From assembly GCF_014192225.1 (NCBI RefSeq), contig NZ_JACHXS010000006.1, forward strand, positions 1 through 64,000: 64,000 bases of DNA, written 5' to 3'. Positions 29,833-38,790 of the stretch are shown here, piece after piece (the first letter of the stretch is position 1; every line of letters starts with the position of its first letter). The position numbers and the translations under genes are program-made. The notes below the pieces were generated by a model, which saw only the letters and a program-made list of their open reading frames with translations, was not told the origin of the DNA and made no database searches. This DNA comes from Pseudoduganella umbonata. Its GTDB lineage: Bacteria > Pseudomonadota > Gammaproteobacteria > Burkholderiales > Burkholderiaceae_D.

Positions 29833-32652
29833 ATGAAGTTGAGTTCATTCAAGCTTGCCACCGCCGCCGCGCTGCTCGGCGCTTCCCTGCTGGCGCACGC
29901 CGCGCCACTGCCGGCGCCCGGCGACACGTTGCCGGTGGCGCCGCACGTCAAGGTCGGCAAGCTGCCGAACGGGCTCACCTATTACATCCAGCGCAACGGG
30001 CGTCCGGAAAAGCGCCTCGAACTGCGGCTCGTCGTCAAGGCCGGTTCGATCCTGGAAGATGAAGACCAGCTGGGCCTGGCGCACTTCACCGAGCACATGG
30101 CGTTCAACGGTTCCACCCACTTCAAGCGCCACGAACTGGTGTCGTACCTGCAGTCGATCGGCGTCAAGTTCGGGCGCGACCTGAATGCCTACACCAGCTT
30201 CGACCAGACCGTCTACATGCTGCCGATCCCGACCGATTCGAAGGAAGCCGTGGAAAAGGGCTTTCTCGTGCTGGAGGACTGGGCCAGCGGCATCACGTTC
30301 AACGACGAGGACATCGAGAGCGAGCGCGGCATCGTGCTCGAGGAACTGCGGATGGGCAAGGGCGCCAGCGACCGCATGAACCAGGTGCTGTATCCGAAAC
30401 TGTTCAACGGTTCGCGCTATGCCGAGCGCCTGCCGATCGGCAAGGCCGACGTGCTGCGCACCTTCAAGCCCGAAGCGATCCGGCGCTTCTACCGCGACTG
30501 GTACCGGCCCGACCTGATGGCCGTGATGGTGGTCGGCGACATCGATCCGGCCGAGGCGGAAAAGCTGGTCAAGGCGCATTTCGGCAAGCTGAAGAATCCG
30601 GCCAATGCGCGCCCGCGCGAGTATGCCGCGATCCCCGAGCGCAAGACCGACGAAGGGCTGGTGATCACGGACCGCGAAGCGCCTGCCGACGTGCTGTACA
30701 TCCGCTACCCGATCGTGCCGCAGCCGGAAGACCCCACCTATGCCGGCTACCGGCGCGACCTGGTCGAAAAGCTGTACGGCGCGATGTTGAGCCAGCGCAT
30801 CATGGAGCTGACGCAGCAGGCCGACCCGCCGTTCATCCAGGGCGGCAGCGGCACGGGCAAGGTGGTGCGCGGCTACCGCTCGTTCTCCGCCACGGCGCTG
30901 CTGGGCAAGGGCGGGCATGTGCCGGCGATCAATGCGCTGGTGCAGGAAGGCGAGCGGGCGCGCCAGTTCGGCTTCACGGCCTCGGAACTGGACCGCGCGA
31001 AGAAAACCATGCTGCGCAACTACGAACGCATGTACGCCGAGCGCGACAAGACCGATTCGGCCGCGTTCGTGGCCGAATACATCCGCAATTTCCTCGAGGG
31101 CGAGCCGATGCCCGGCATGCAGAACGAGTATGCCTATGCGCAGGCGCTGGTGCCCGGCATCACGCTGGAAGAAGTGAATGCGGCGGTGCGCGCGGCCATC
31201 CCGTCGGACGACAAGAAGCTGGTCATCCTGATGGGCGCCCTGAAGGACCGCGCGCCGCCGACCGGCACCGAACTGCTGGCCGCCATCGACCAGGCGCACC
31301 GGCAGACCGTGACCGCGCGCGAGGACAAGGCCTATGCCAGCAGCCTGCTCGACAAGCCGCCGGCACCCGGCCGCATCGTCGCCGAGCAGGAAAACAAGGC
31401 GCTCGGCACGACCGAATTGACGCTGTCGAATGGCGTGAAGGTGGTGCTCAAGCCCACCGATTTCCGCAACGACCAGGTGCTGATGAGCGCTGTGCGCTTC
31501 GGCGGCCAGTCGCTGTTCGGCGACGCGGACATCTTCAATGCCCGCTATGCCAGCGCGCTGGCCGCGCAGATGGGCGCGCTGAACTATTCGCCGGCGGACC
31601 TGCAGAAGGTCCTGGCCGGCAAGAGCGTGAGTGCGGGTGCGACGCTGTCCGACCTGTCCGACAACGTATCCGGCAGCGCCGGCAGTGCCGACATCGAAAC
31701 GCTGCTGCAGCTGATACACGTGAAGCTCACGCAGCCGCGCCGCGACGAAATGTTGTTCAATTCCTTCATCGCCCGCCAGCGCGACATGGCGCGCAACGCG
31801 CTGGCGCGCCCGGAAGCGGAATTCTCGGACACGGTACGCACCACCCTTTATGGCGACCACCCGCGCGTGGCGCGCACGCCCCGGCCGGAAGACTTCGACA
31901 AGGTGCAGCTCGACCGCGTCCAGCAGATCTACCGCGAGCGCTTTGCCAGCGCCAAGGGCATGACGTTCTACTTCGTCGGCAGTGTCGATGCCGCGAAGCT
32001 GAAACCGCTGCTGGCCACCTACCTGGCAACGCTGCCGGTGGGGGATATCCCGGTGGCCTACCGCGACACGGGCGTGCGCCCGGTGCGCGGCGTGGTGAAG
32101 AAGGAGGTACGCCGCGGCAAGGAACCGAAGAGCAATGTCTCGATCACATTTACCGGCGATGCCGCGTTTTCCCAGGCCGAGCAGCTGCGCATGCAGGCAC
32201 TCGTCGAAGTGCTGAACATCAAGCTGACCGAGGTGCTGCGCGAACAGCTCGGCCTGATCTACGGCGGCGGCGCCAGCGGCGGTGTCGGAAAGCTGCCGTA
32301 TCCGAACTATTCGGTGGCGCTGGCGCTGCCTTGCGGGCCGGAAAATGTCGACAGGGTGATCGCCGCCGCGTTCGCGGAAATCCGCAAGCTGCAGGAAAAC
32401 GGCCCGGCGGCGGCGGACCTGGCGAAGGTCAAGCAGAGCTGGCTGACCAGCCACCGCCGCGCACTGCGCGAGAATGCCTTCTGGATCGGCCAGCTGCAGG
32501 CGGCGCAACTGAACGGCTTTGCACCGGAGTCCATCCTGGGCTTCGAAGAGCGCGCCGCCGCCGTGACGCCGGCCGACGTGCAGGCCGCCGCGCAGCGCTA
32601 CTTCGACTTCGACAACTACGTCCAGGTCGTGCTGTATCCCGAGGCCGGATAA
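29833..32652 (+). CDS. M16-family zinc metallopeptidase (PqqL-like), secreted
   Basis: A 939-residue protein with a signal peptide (residues 1-23, ending AHA). It has two M16 halves. The active site is the inverted zinc motif HxxEH (H84, E87, H88 in HFTEHMAFNG) with the distal glutamate in ESERGIVLEE. The second half (from about residue 520, TTELTLSNGVKVVLKPTDF) lacks the motif, as expected. It likely acts in the periplasm on peptides. ATG at 29833 opens the signal peptide. A terminator follows the stop. Confidence 0.93.
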   Translation: MKLSSFKLATAAALLGASLLAHAAPLPAPGDTLPVAPHVKVGKLPNGLTYYIQRNGRPEKRLELRLVVKAGSILEDEDQLGLAHFTEHMAFNGSTHFKRHELVSYLQSIGVKFGRDLNAYTSFDQTVYMLPIPTDSKEAVEKGFLVLEDWASGITFNDEDIESERGIVLEELRMGKGASDRMNQVLYPKLFNGSRYAERLPIGKADVLRTFKPEAIRRFYRDWYRPDLMAVMVVGDIDPAEAEKLVKAHFGKLKNPANARPREYAAIPERKTDEGLVITDREAPADVLYIRYPIVPQPEDPTYAGYRRDLVEKLYGAMLSQRIMELTQQADPPFIQGGSGTGKVVRGYRSFSATALLGKGGHVPAINALVQEGERARQFGFTASELDRAKKTMLRNYERMYAERDKTDSAAFVAEYIRNFLEGEPMPGMQNEYAYAQALVPGITLEEVNAAVRAAIPSDDKKLVILMGALKDRAPPTGTELLAAIDQAHRQTVTAREDKAYASSLLDKPPAPGRIVAEQENKALGTTELTLSNGVKVVLKPTDFRNDQVLMSAVRFGGQSLFGDADIFNARYASALAAQMGALNYSPADLQKVLAGKSVSAGATLSDLSDNVSGSAGSADIETLLQLIHVKLTQPRRDEMLFNSFIARQRDMARNALARPEAEFSDTVRTTLYGDHPRVARTPRPEDFDKVQLDRVQQIYRERFASAKGMTFYFVGSVDAAKLKPLLATYLATLPVGDIPVAYRDTGVRPVRGVVKKEVRRGKEPKSNVSITFTGDAAFSQAEQLRMQALVEVLNIKLTEVLREQLGLIYGGGASGGVGKLPYPNYSVALALPCGPENVDRVIAAAFAEIRKLQENGPAAADLAKVKQSWLTSHRRALRENAFWIGQLQAAQLNGFAPESILGFEERAAAVTPADVQAAAQRYFDFDNYVQVVLYPEAG

Positions 32653-32660
32653 GCGCCACC

Positions 32661-32685
32661 GCCGCGGCACCCGCCGCGGCTTTTT
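32661..32685 (+). terminator. Rho-independent terminator
   Basis: GCCGCGGC (32661-32668), ACCC loop, GCCGCGGC (32673-32680), then five Ts, nine bases after the M16 peptidase stop. Confidence 0.85.
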
Positions 32686-33098
32686 GTTCCCTGCTGCTCA
32701 CATCCCGCGCGCGCGGGATGCATGGGCACGTCCCTTTGCATGCGTCTGGTTGCTTGCCCCGTTCGGATTGCCGCGTTTGCCTGCTTGGTATTGTCAGCCC
32801 CCGGGTTTCCTGCACGGATTTCCGGCCCTTTTATTGCCGCAGTGTGGCGATAATGTGTGAGATTTCCTTTAAATCTTTGCTGTATTATCGGTTTCATGGT
32901 GGCGGAATATCCAGCGTGTTTATGTACCGTAAAGAACATATGCCAACTGGCTGATTTTATGACGTTTTCAGATAACGAAATAATATTTCCGGCTGCCGGT
33001 TCAGCCAATATGGCTGGCGGGTTTTTCTCGTGCATCGTTCATTTTATGGTTAATCGAATCGACTATCCGCTGAGCTTCTGAATATCGGCAAGGAGACG
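32686..33098. other. AT-richer intergenic region, no gene recognised
   Basis: About 410 bases, visibly richer in A/T than the surroundings in 32840-33060. Short open frames exist but none has a ribosome site plus recognisable product. Promoter elements for the 33102 gene presumably lie here; I cannot point to a convincing pair. Confidence 0.5.
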
Positions 33099-33101
33099 AT
33101 G

Positions 33102-33377
33102 ATGATCGGCATGCCTTACGTAACGTTCGGGCTGGCAATGCTTGCCGGCGGACTGGCGGTCCTGCTCTCCGTGATGAGTTCGCCCAAGTACCTGGCCGTG
33201 TTCGTGCTCACGATCGCTTCCGGCCTGCTGGCCGCGGCCAGCACCGTGTACTTTTGCCGCATGAAGTCGCCGCTGATGTTCGCGGCACTGCTGCCAGGCC
33301 TGTTCGGCGTGTATGCCGTCCTCGACGTCTTTACCCGGCTGCTGGCCGGCGTGCGCCTGCTCGACTTCGTGAGCTGA
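33102..33377 (+). CDS. Small membrane protein, unknown function
   Basis: A 91-residue protein with three hydrophobic stretches (about residues 5-24, 30-50 and 58-80). No family is recognised. AAGGAG lies six bases upstream of the ATG at 33102; the ATG three bases earlier is less well spaced. Confidence 0.65.
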   Translation: MIGMPYVTFGLAMLAGGLAVLLSVMSSPKYLAVFVLTIASGLLAAASTVYFCRMKSPLMFAALLPGLFGVYAVLDVFTRLLAGVRLLDFVS

Positions 33378-33496
33378 GCCTGCGAACGGGTGTCGCCTGG
33401 TCCGGGCGGGCAATGTCCCCGCGAACGCGGCGCGGAGCGCCACGTGCTCTGTGCTAGCCTTGAGCCATCGCGCCAAGCGCACGCTCCGAGGCCGCC

Positions 33497-34030
33497 ATGT
33501 GGAAGAGGTTACTGCTCGCCGTCGTCATCATCGGCGCTGTCGTCAGCGCTCTCGCTCTGATGCAGCCCGATACGTTCCGGATCGAACGCACCGCCCTGAT
33601 CAAGGCGCCGCCGGAGCGGGTGTTCGCCTACCTGAACGACTTTCGCCAATGGCCCGCATGGTCGCCGTGGGAGCGCTTCGATCCGGCGATGCAGCGCGCC
33701 TACAGCGGCGCGGCGAGCGGAACGGGCGCCATCTACACGTGGAGCGGCAACGAGGACGTGGGGCAGGGCAGGATGGAAATCGTCGAGAGCACGCCACCGA
33801 GCACGGTCGGCATCCGGCTCGACTTCGTGCAGCCGTTCGAATCGCACAACCAGGTGCGCTTCGTGCTGACGCCGCGGCCGGAAGGCACCGCGGTGAGCTG
33901 GTCGATGTCCGGCAACCGGCCGTTCGTGATGAAGCTGGTCGAGGTGTTCACCAGCGTCGAAGACATGGCCGGCCCCGATTTCGAGCAGGGCCTGGCACAG
34001 CTGAAGGAGGCCGCCGAGGCACCCCGCTGA
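33497..34030 (+). CDS. SRPBCC (START-like) family protein
   Basis: This 177-residue protein has an N-terminal membrane anchor or signal (WKRLLLAVVIIGAVVSALALM), then a polyketide-cyclase/START fold: IERTALIKAPPERVFAYLNDFRQWPAWSPW at the start, and a long C-terminal helix over the cavity (SVEDMAGPDFEQGLAQLKEAAE). It probably binds a hydrophobic ligand on the outer face of the inner membrane. Nothing nearby identifies the ligand. Confidence 0.85.
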   Translation: MWKRLLLAVVIIGAVVSALALMQPDTFRIERTALIKAPPERVFAYLNDFRQWPAWSPWERFDPAMQRAYSGAASGTGAIYTWSGNEDVGQGRMEIVESTPPSTVGIRLDFVQPFESHNQVRFVLTPRPEGTAVSWSMSGNRPFVMKLVEVFTSVEDMAGPDFEQGLAQLKEAAEAPR

Positions 34031-34093
34031 CGCCTGGTCCGGCAAGCTCGCCGCTCGCAGTCGATGCCCGACGGTCCCATGAGCGGCGTGTCG

Positions 34094-34151
34094 TCAACCG
34101 CGTCCCATGACCGGTCCCTGCATCAACCGCGTCCCATGACCGGCCCCTGCA
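34094..34151. repeat. 29-bp tandem duplication across a start codon
   Basis: Two copies of a 29-base unit (34094-34122 and 34123-34151) differ at one base. Each holds CGTCCCATGACCGG, so the kinase start codon exists twice, 29 bases apart and in different frames. Only the second ATG (34136) is in frame. Confidence 0.9.
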
Positions 34152-35704
34152 TCCTTGCCATCGACAACGGCACGCAGAGCGTGCGCGCGCTGCTGTTCGA
34201 CCTGCGCGGCGAACTGGTGGCAAAGGCGCAGGTGCCGCTGCAGCCGTATTACGCCGACCGGCCGGGATGGGCCGAGCACAAGGCGGAAGGCTACTGGGAT
34301 GCGGTGTGCGAAGCCTGCCGCCGTCTGTGGCTGGTCGCCCCGGCCGAGCGCGGGCGCGTCGCCGGTGTCGCCGTGACCACGCAGCGCGGCACGGTCGTCA
34401 ATGTCGATGAAGACGGGCGGCCGCTGCGCCCCGCCATCACGTGGCTGGACCAGCGCCGCACGGACCTGGCGCAGGTACCGCGGGTCGGCCCGTTCTGGCG
34501 CGCCGCGTTCCGGCTGGCCCGCGTCGACGGCACGCTGCGCTATTTCCAGCGCGAGGCCGAAATCAACTGGATCGCCGTCCACCAGCCCGACACCTGGCGG
34601 CGCACCCACAAGTTCCTGTTGCTGTCGGGCTACCTGAACTACCGGCTGTGCGGCCGTTTCGCCGACTCCACCGGCTCGCAGGTGGGCTATGTGCCCTTCG
34701 ATTACCGGCGCCACCGCTGGGCTGGCGCGCGCGACTGGAAATGGCAGGCGCTGGCGATCCGGCCGGACATGCTGCCCGAGCTGGTGCCGCCCGGCACCGT
34801 CATCGGCGCCGTCACGCCCGCAGCTGCCGCGGCGACCGGCATCCCGGCGGGATTGCCGCTGATCGCCGCGGCGGCCGACAAGGCTTGCGAAGTGATCGGC
34901 GCCGGTGCGCTGGCGCCGCACATCGGCTGCCTGTCGTACGGCACCACGGCCACGATCAACACCACCAGCGCGAAATATGTCGAGGTCACGCGGTTCATCC
35001 CGCCATACCCGGCCGCGCTGCCGGGCGCCTACAGCATCGAGGTGCAGATCTTTCGCGGCTACTGGATGGTGAACTGGTTCAAGGAGCAGTTCGGCGACCG
35101 CGAACTGGCGGCCGCCACGGAACGCGGCCTGGCCCCCGAAGCGCTGTTCGACCGGCTGGTGGAGGCGGTGCCGCCGGGATCGATGGGCCTGATGCTGCAA
35201 CCCTACTGGAGCCCGGGCATCCGCGTGCCGGGTCCGGAAGCGAAGGGCGCGATGATCGGTTTCGGCGACGTGCATACGCGCGCCCACATGTACCGGGCAA
35301 TCCTGGAAGGCCTGGCATATGCGCTGCGCGAAGGAAAGGAACGCATCGAGCGGCGCAGCGGAACGCGCATCACCGAGCTGCGCGTGGCCGGCGGCGGCTC
35401 GCAGAGCGACGCGGCGATGCAGCTGACGGCCGACATCTTCGGCCTGCCCGCCGTGCGTGCCCACGTCTACGAAGCTTCCGGCCTGGGCGCGGCGATCGCC
35501 GGCGCCGTCGGCCTGGGCCTGCACCGCGACTTCGCCGGCGCCGTGGCGGCGATGACGCGCACCGGGCGGGTTTTCATCCCGGATGCCGCCAGCCGGCGCA
35601 TCTACGACCAGCTGTACCGGCGCGTCTACCTGCGCATGTACCGGCGGCTGCGGCCCATGTATGAGGAGATTGCGGCGATTACCGGGTATCCGCCGCGGAA
35701 CTGA
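34136..35704 (+). CDS. FGGY-family carbohydrate kinase
   Basis: This 522-residue kinase has the two actin-like domains of the FGGY family. The N-terminal phosphate-1 loop is [15 protein letters not shown], the catalytic region is ITWLDQRR, and the C-domain has [11 protein letters not shown] and the adenosine motif [22 protein letters not shown]. Substrate is uncertain: xylulose, glycerol or another polyol are all possible, and no sugar transporter or isomerase is adjacent. The frame is open upstream, but [12 protein letters not shown] at 34136 fits family starts. Confidence 0.9.
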   Translation: MTGPCILAIDNGTQSVRALLFDLRGELVAKAQVPLQPYYADRPGWAEHKAEGYWDAVCEACRRLWLVAPAERGRVAGVAVTTQRGTVVNVDEDGRPLRPAITWLDQRRTDLAQVPRVGPFWRAAFRLARVDGTLRYFQREAEINWIAVHQPDTWRRTHKFLLLSGYLNYRLCGRFADSTGSQVGYVPFDYRRHRWAGARDWKWQALAIRPDMLPELVPPGTVIGAVTPAAAAATGIPAGLPLIAAAADKACEVIGAGALAPHIGCLSYGTTATINTTSAKYVEVTRFIPPYPAALPGAYSIEVQIFRGYWMVNWFKEQFGDRELAAATERGLAPEALFDRLVEAVPPGSMGLMLQPYWSPGIRVPGPEAKGAMIGFGDVHTRAHMYRAILEGLAYALREGKERIERRSGTRITELRVAGGGSQSDAAMQLTADIFGLPAVRAHVYEASGLGAAIAGAVGLGLHRDFAGAVAAMTRTGRVFIPDAASRRIYDQLYRRVYLRMYRRLRPMYEEIAAITGYPPRN

Positions 35705-35712
35705 AAGCATTG

Positions 35713-35735
35713 CCCGCAGGCTTGCCGCCTGCGGG
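35713..35735. terminator. Stem-loop between convergent genes
   Basis: CCCGCAGGC, TTGCC loop, GCCTGCGGG (9-bp stem) between the ends of the FGGY kinase and the minus-strand aminotransferase. No T-tract, so a terminator role is moderate. Confidence 0.5.
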
Positions 35736-35744
35736 ATGGCAGCC

Positions 35745-36938
35745 TTACATCCGTGCCGCGATCAGCTTGCCCAGCACCGCGATGCCCTGGCGGATGCGCT
35801 CCGGCGGCACCGTCACGAACGACAGGCGCAGCGTGTTGGTTTCCGGCTCGTTGGCATAGAACGGCGCGCCCGGCACGAACGCAACCTTCTGCTTGATGGC
35901 TTCGTCGAGCAGTTCCATCGCGTTGATGTGCTTCGGCAGCGTGACCCAGATGAACATGCCGCCCTCCGGCTTCGTCCACGTCGCGCCGGCGGGGAAGTGC
36001 TCGGCCATCGCATCGAGCATGGCCTGGCACTGGTTGCCGTACAGTTCGCGGATGGTCGGAATGTGGCGTTCCAGGAAGCCGTCCTTGATCACTTCGTGCA
36101 CCACCATCTGCGTCAGCTGGGCGGTGTGCAGGTCTGCGGCCTGCTTGGCCAGTTCGAGGCGGCGCACCAGCGGCAGCGGCGCCACCACGTAGCCCAGCCG
36201 GATGCCCGGCGTCAGCACTTTCGAGAACGAGCCCATGTAGATCACGCCGTCCGGGTTCATCGCCACCATCTTCGGCAGCGGCTCGCCCTTGTACGACAGC
36301 GCGCCGTAGGGATCGTCCTCGATCAGCGGCAGGCCGAGGCGGGCGCAGGTTTCCACCAGTTCCTGGCGGCGCGCGATCGACAGCGTGCGGCCGGTCGGGT
36401 TCTGGAAGTTCGGCAGCGAGTACAGCAGGCGGGCGCCCTCCGCCACCGGGGCGATGGACGCGGGCACCAGGCCGTCGTCATCGGTCAGGACCGACGCGAA
36501 CTCGGGGCGGTAGACGGAAAACGCCTGCAGCGCGCCCAGGTAGCTCGGCGTCTCGACCAGCACGCGGCTGCCTTCGTCGATCAGCACCTTGCCCAGCAGG
36601 TCGAGCGCCTGCTGCGATCCGGACACCATCAGCACCTGTTCCGGCGCGATCCGCGCGCCATCCTTCGAGAGCGAATCGGCGATCCACTGGCGCAGCGGCA
36701 TGTAGCCGTCCGTCGGTCCGTACTGCAGCGCGGTCTTGCCGGTGGTCGACAGCACCTTGTCGAACGCCGCTTTCATTTCTTCCACCGGGAACGTGGCCGG
36801 CGACGGCAGGCCGCCCGCGAACGAAATGATTTCCGGCTGCTGCGTGATCTTCAGGATCTCGCGGATGAACGAACTTTGCAGCTGCTGGGCGCGTTCGGAA
36901 AAGCGCCACTGGATCGGATTCGGGTTTTCGATTTTCAT
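35745..36938 (-). CDS. PLP-dependent aminotransferase, 2-aminoadipate/MocR-catalytic type
   Basis: A 397-residue fold-type I aminotransferase without an HTH domain. It has SFAGGLPSPATFP near the start, the GPTDGYMPLRQWIA loop, NFQNPTGRTLS, EDDPYGALSY with the PLP-ring Asp, and the Schiff-base Lys in MGSFSKVLTPGIRLGYVVAP. Such proteins are usually annotated as 2-aminoadipate or valine-pyruvate transaminases; the substrate is not certain. GAGAGAG precedes the ATG at 36938. The ridA-type gene is upstream on the same strand. Confidence 0.9.
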   Translation of the reverse strand: MKIENPNPIQWRFSERAQQLQSSFIREILKITQQPEIISFAGGLPSPATFPVEEMKAAFDKVLSTTGKTALQYGPTDGYMPLRQWIADSLSKDGARIAPEQVLMVSGSQQALDLLGKVLIDEGSRVLVETPSYLGALQAFSVYRPEFASVLTDDDGLVPASIAPVAEGARLLYSLPNFQNPTGRTLSIARRQELVETCARLGLPLIEDDPYGALSYKGEPLPKMVAMNPDGVIYMGSFSKVLTPGIRLGYVVAPLPLVRRLELAKQAADLHTAQLTQMVVHEVIKDGFLERHIPTIRELYGNQCQAMLDAMAEHFPAGATWTKPEGGMFIWVTLPKHINAMELLDEAIKQKVAFVPGAPFYANEPETNTLRLSFVTVPPERIRQGIAVLGKLIAARM

Positions 36939-37054
36939 ACGACTCTCTCGGAGAAAGGGTGGCGGGCGGCGCCCACCGTTGGAACAGCGCGCTTGTGGCG
37001 GCTCATGGAGGCGCGGCCGGGTAGGCCGCGCCCTTGATTCAATGAATGCTGTGA

Positions 37055-37516
37055 TTACGCGATTTCGGCGATCAGCTCGATCTCGACGCAGGCGCCCAGC
37101 GGGATCTGCGCCACGCCGAATGCGGAGCGGGCGTGCTTGCCGGCGTCGCCGAACACTTCGCCCAGCAGCTCGGAAGCGCCATTGGTGACCAGGTGCTGCT
37201 CGGTGAAGTCCGGCGTGGAGTTCACCAGGCTCATCACCTTGACGATGCGCTTCACGCGGTTCAGGTCCCCGCCGCAGGCTTCCTGCAGCGTGCCCAGCAG
37301 GTCGATCGCGATCGCGCGCGCCGCCTGCTTGCCTTCGGCCGTCTCGATGTTCTTGCCCAGCTGGCCCACCCACACGGCGCCGTCCGGCTTCTTCGCGATG
37401 TGCCCGGACAGGAACACGGTGTTCCCGGTCTGCACGTGCATGACGTAGGCGGCTGCCGGCGTGGCGGGGGCCTTCAGGGTGATATCGAGCGACTTCAGTT
37501 TTTCGTAGACGGACAT
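37055..37516 (-). CDS. RidA/YjgF-family protein
   Basis: A 153-residue protein of the RidA superfamily, which hydrolyses reactive enamine/imine intermediates released by PLP enzymes. Visible are VFLSGHIAKKPDG, a QLGKNIETAEGKQAARAIAIDLLGTL helix and FGVAQIPLGACVEIELIAE at the end. The catalytic Arg position of RidA is not obvious, so a subfamily other than archetypal RidA is likely. It precedes the PLP aminotransferase gene, a fitting partner. Confidence 0.9.
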   Translation of the reverse strand: MSVYEKLKSLDITLKAPATPAAAYVMHVQTGNTVFLSGHIAKKPDGAVWVGQLGKNIETAEGKQAARAIAIDLLGTLQEACGGDLNRVKRIVKVMSLVNSTPDFTEQHLVTNGASELLGEVFGDAGKHARSAFGVAQIPLGACVEIELIAEIA

Positions 37517-37639
37517 GGGGTCTCCAGATGGGTTGTAATAAGAATGTGAAAAAGAGTGTAAAAAGTGCGAAAAGCCAGAGCTGCAATCGGCGTATTGTAC
37601 GACCAGCGGCGCGCTTCGCTCAATGCGCCCGGCGCTGCG

Positions 37640-38569
37640 CTATCGCCTGATGGCCATCCTGCGGCCCAGCGCCACGGTGCCGATCACAGCCAGCGCGAAC
37701 AGCAGGTGCGCCGCCTGCAGCGGCTCGCCCAGCACGGCGGCGGCGCCCAGCAGCGTGAGGAACGGCTGCAGCAACTGCACCTGGCCGACGCGGGCCACGC
37801 CGCCTTTGGCCATGCCGCGGTACCAGAAGATGAAGCCGACGAACATCGAGAATACGCAGGTGTAGGCAAAGCCGGCCCAGGCCGCGGGCCCGACATTGCC
37901 CAGCGTGCCGCCATGCCGCCACAGGTCCCACACGGCAAGGGGCAGGGCGACCGGCAGCGACAGCAGCAGTGCCCAGCTGATCACCTGCTGCCCGCCCAGC
38001 GCCTGCGACAGGCGCCCGCCTTCGGCATAGCCCCAGGCGGCAGACAGCACGGCGCCCAGCATCAGCACATCGGCCACGTGCAGCGTGCCGCCGCTCTGGC
38101 TCAGCGCGAAGCCGACGACCAGGGCCGATCCGGCCAGCGCCACGCACCAGAACCCGGCCGACGGCCGCTCCTGGCCGCGCAGCGCGGCAAACAGCGCGGT
38201 GGCCAGCGGCAGGATGCCGACCAGTACGGCGCCGTGCGATGCCGGCAGCGTGCGCATCGCGATCGATGTCAGCAGTGGAAAACCGATCACGCAGCCGGCC
38301 GCGACGATGGCGAGACCCGGCAGCGCAGCGCGGCCGGGCAGCGGCGCGCGCTGCCGCCACAGCCACAGGCCCGCCAGCAGTGCGGCCACGACGGCGCGCC
38401 CCATCGTGGCGAACATCGGGCTCAGGTCGGCCACGGCGAGCCGGGTGAACGGCAGCGTCAGGCTGAAGATGGCCACGCCCGCCAGGCCGAGCAGCATGCC
38501 GGTGGTCTCGTCGGAACGGCGCCGGCCGGTGGCGGCAGGGAGTGGCACGGCGACGGATGGGCCGCTCAT
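37640..38569 (-). CDS. EamA-family (DMT superfamily) exporter
   Basis: A 309-residue membrane protein with ten predicted helices in two EamA halves (LLGLAGVAIFSLTLPFTRLAV in the first, GFAYTCVFSMFVGFIFWYRGM in the second). DMT exporters move metabolites or amino acids out of the cell. ATG at 38569 is chosen; the open frame upstream carries no helix. It is divergent from a MocR-type regulator, suggesting that regulator controls it. Confidence 0.88.
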   Translation of the reverse strand: MSGPSVAVPLPAATGRRRSDETTGMLLGLAGVAIFSLTLPFTRLAVADLSPMFATMGRAVVAALLAGLWLWRQRAPLPGRAALPGLAIVAAGCVIGFPLLTSIAMRTLPASHGAVLVGILPLATALFAALRGQERPSAGFWCVALAGSALVVGFALSQSGGTLHVADVLMLGAVLSAAWGYAEGGRLSQALGGQQVISWALLLSLPVALPLAVWDLWRHGGTLGNVGPAAWAGFAYTCVFSMFVGFIFWYRGMAKGGVARVGQVQLLQPFLTLLGAAAVLGEPLQAAHLLFALAVIGTVALGRRMAIRR

Positions 38570-38701
38570 GGGTGTTCCCGATACCGGCCTTGCGCGTTGG
38601 CGGCGCAGCGATCGGAAAGGGCGACGCAACGTGCACGGGAAACGGCGGAGAGTGCTTTCATGATCTTGGCTTTCTAGTGGAATCAGGTGTATCGTAGAAG
38701 A

Positions 38702-38773
38702 ATTGGCCAGTACAGTGCCAATACACTGATCCGCATGATTTGAATTACTGTGATGGTCGATTTCCCAATACAC
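38702..38773. promoter_or_regulatory. Candidate MocR operator: inverted and direct repeats
   Basis: ATTGGC (38702-38707) and GCCAAT (38717-38722) form an inverted repeat. CCAATACAC occurs at 38718-38726 and again at 38765-38773, 47 bp apart (start to start). The site lies between the EamA gene and the MocR gene, and direct repeats of this spacing are known for PdxR/GabR-type regulators. Confidence 0.5.
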
Positions 38774-38790
38774 ATGTAACCGGCAAGCCC

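Noticed and set aside
29845-32670. A minus-strand open frame of about 940 codons opposite the M16 peptidase
   Set aside because: Same antisense pattern; the plus strand has the HxxEH site, signal peptide and terminator.
32857-33081. Short plus-strand open frame in the AT-richer gap
   Set aside because: No ribosome site and no recognisable feature; it ends next to the 33102 gene without coupling.
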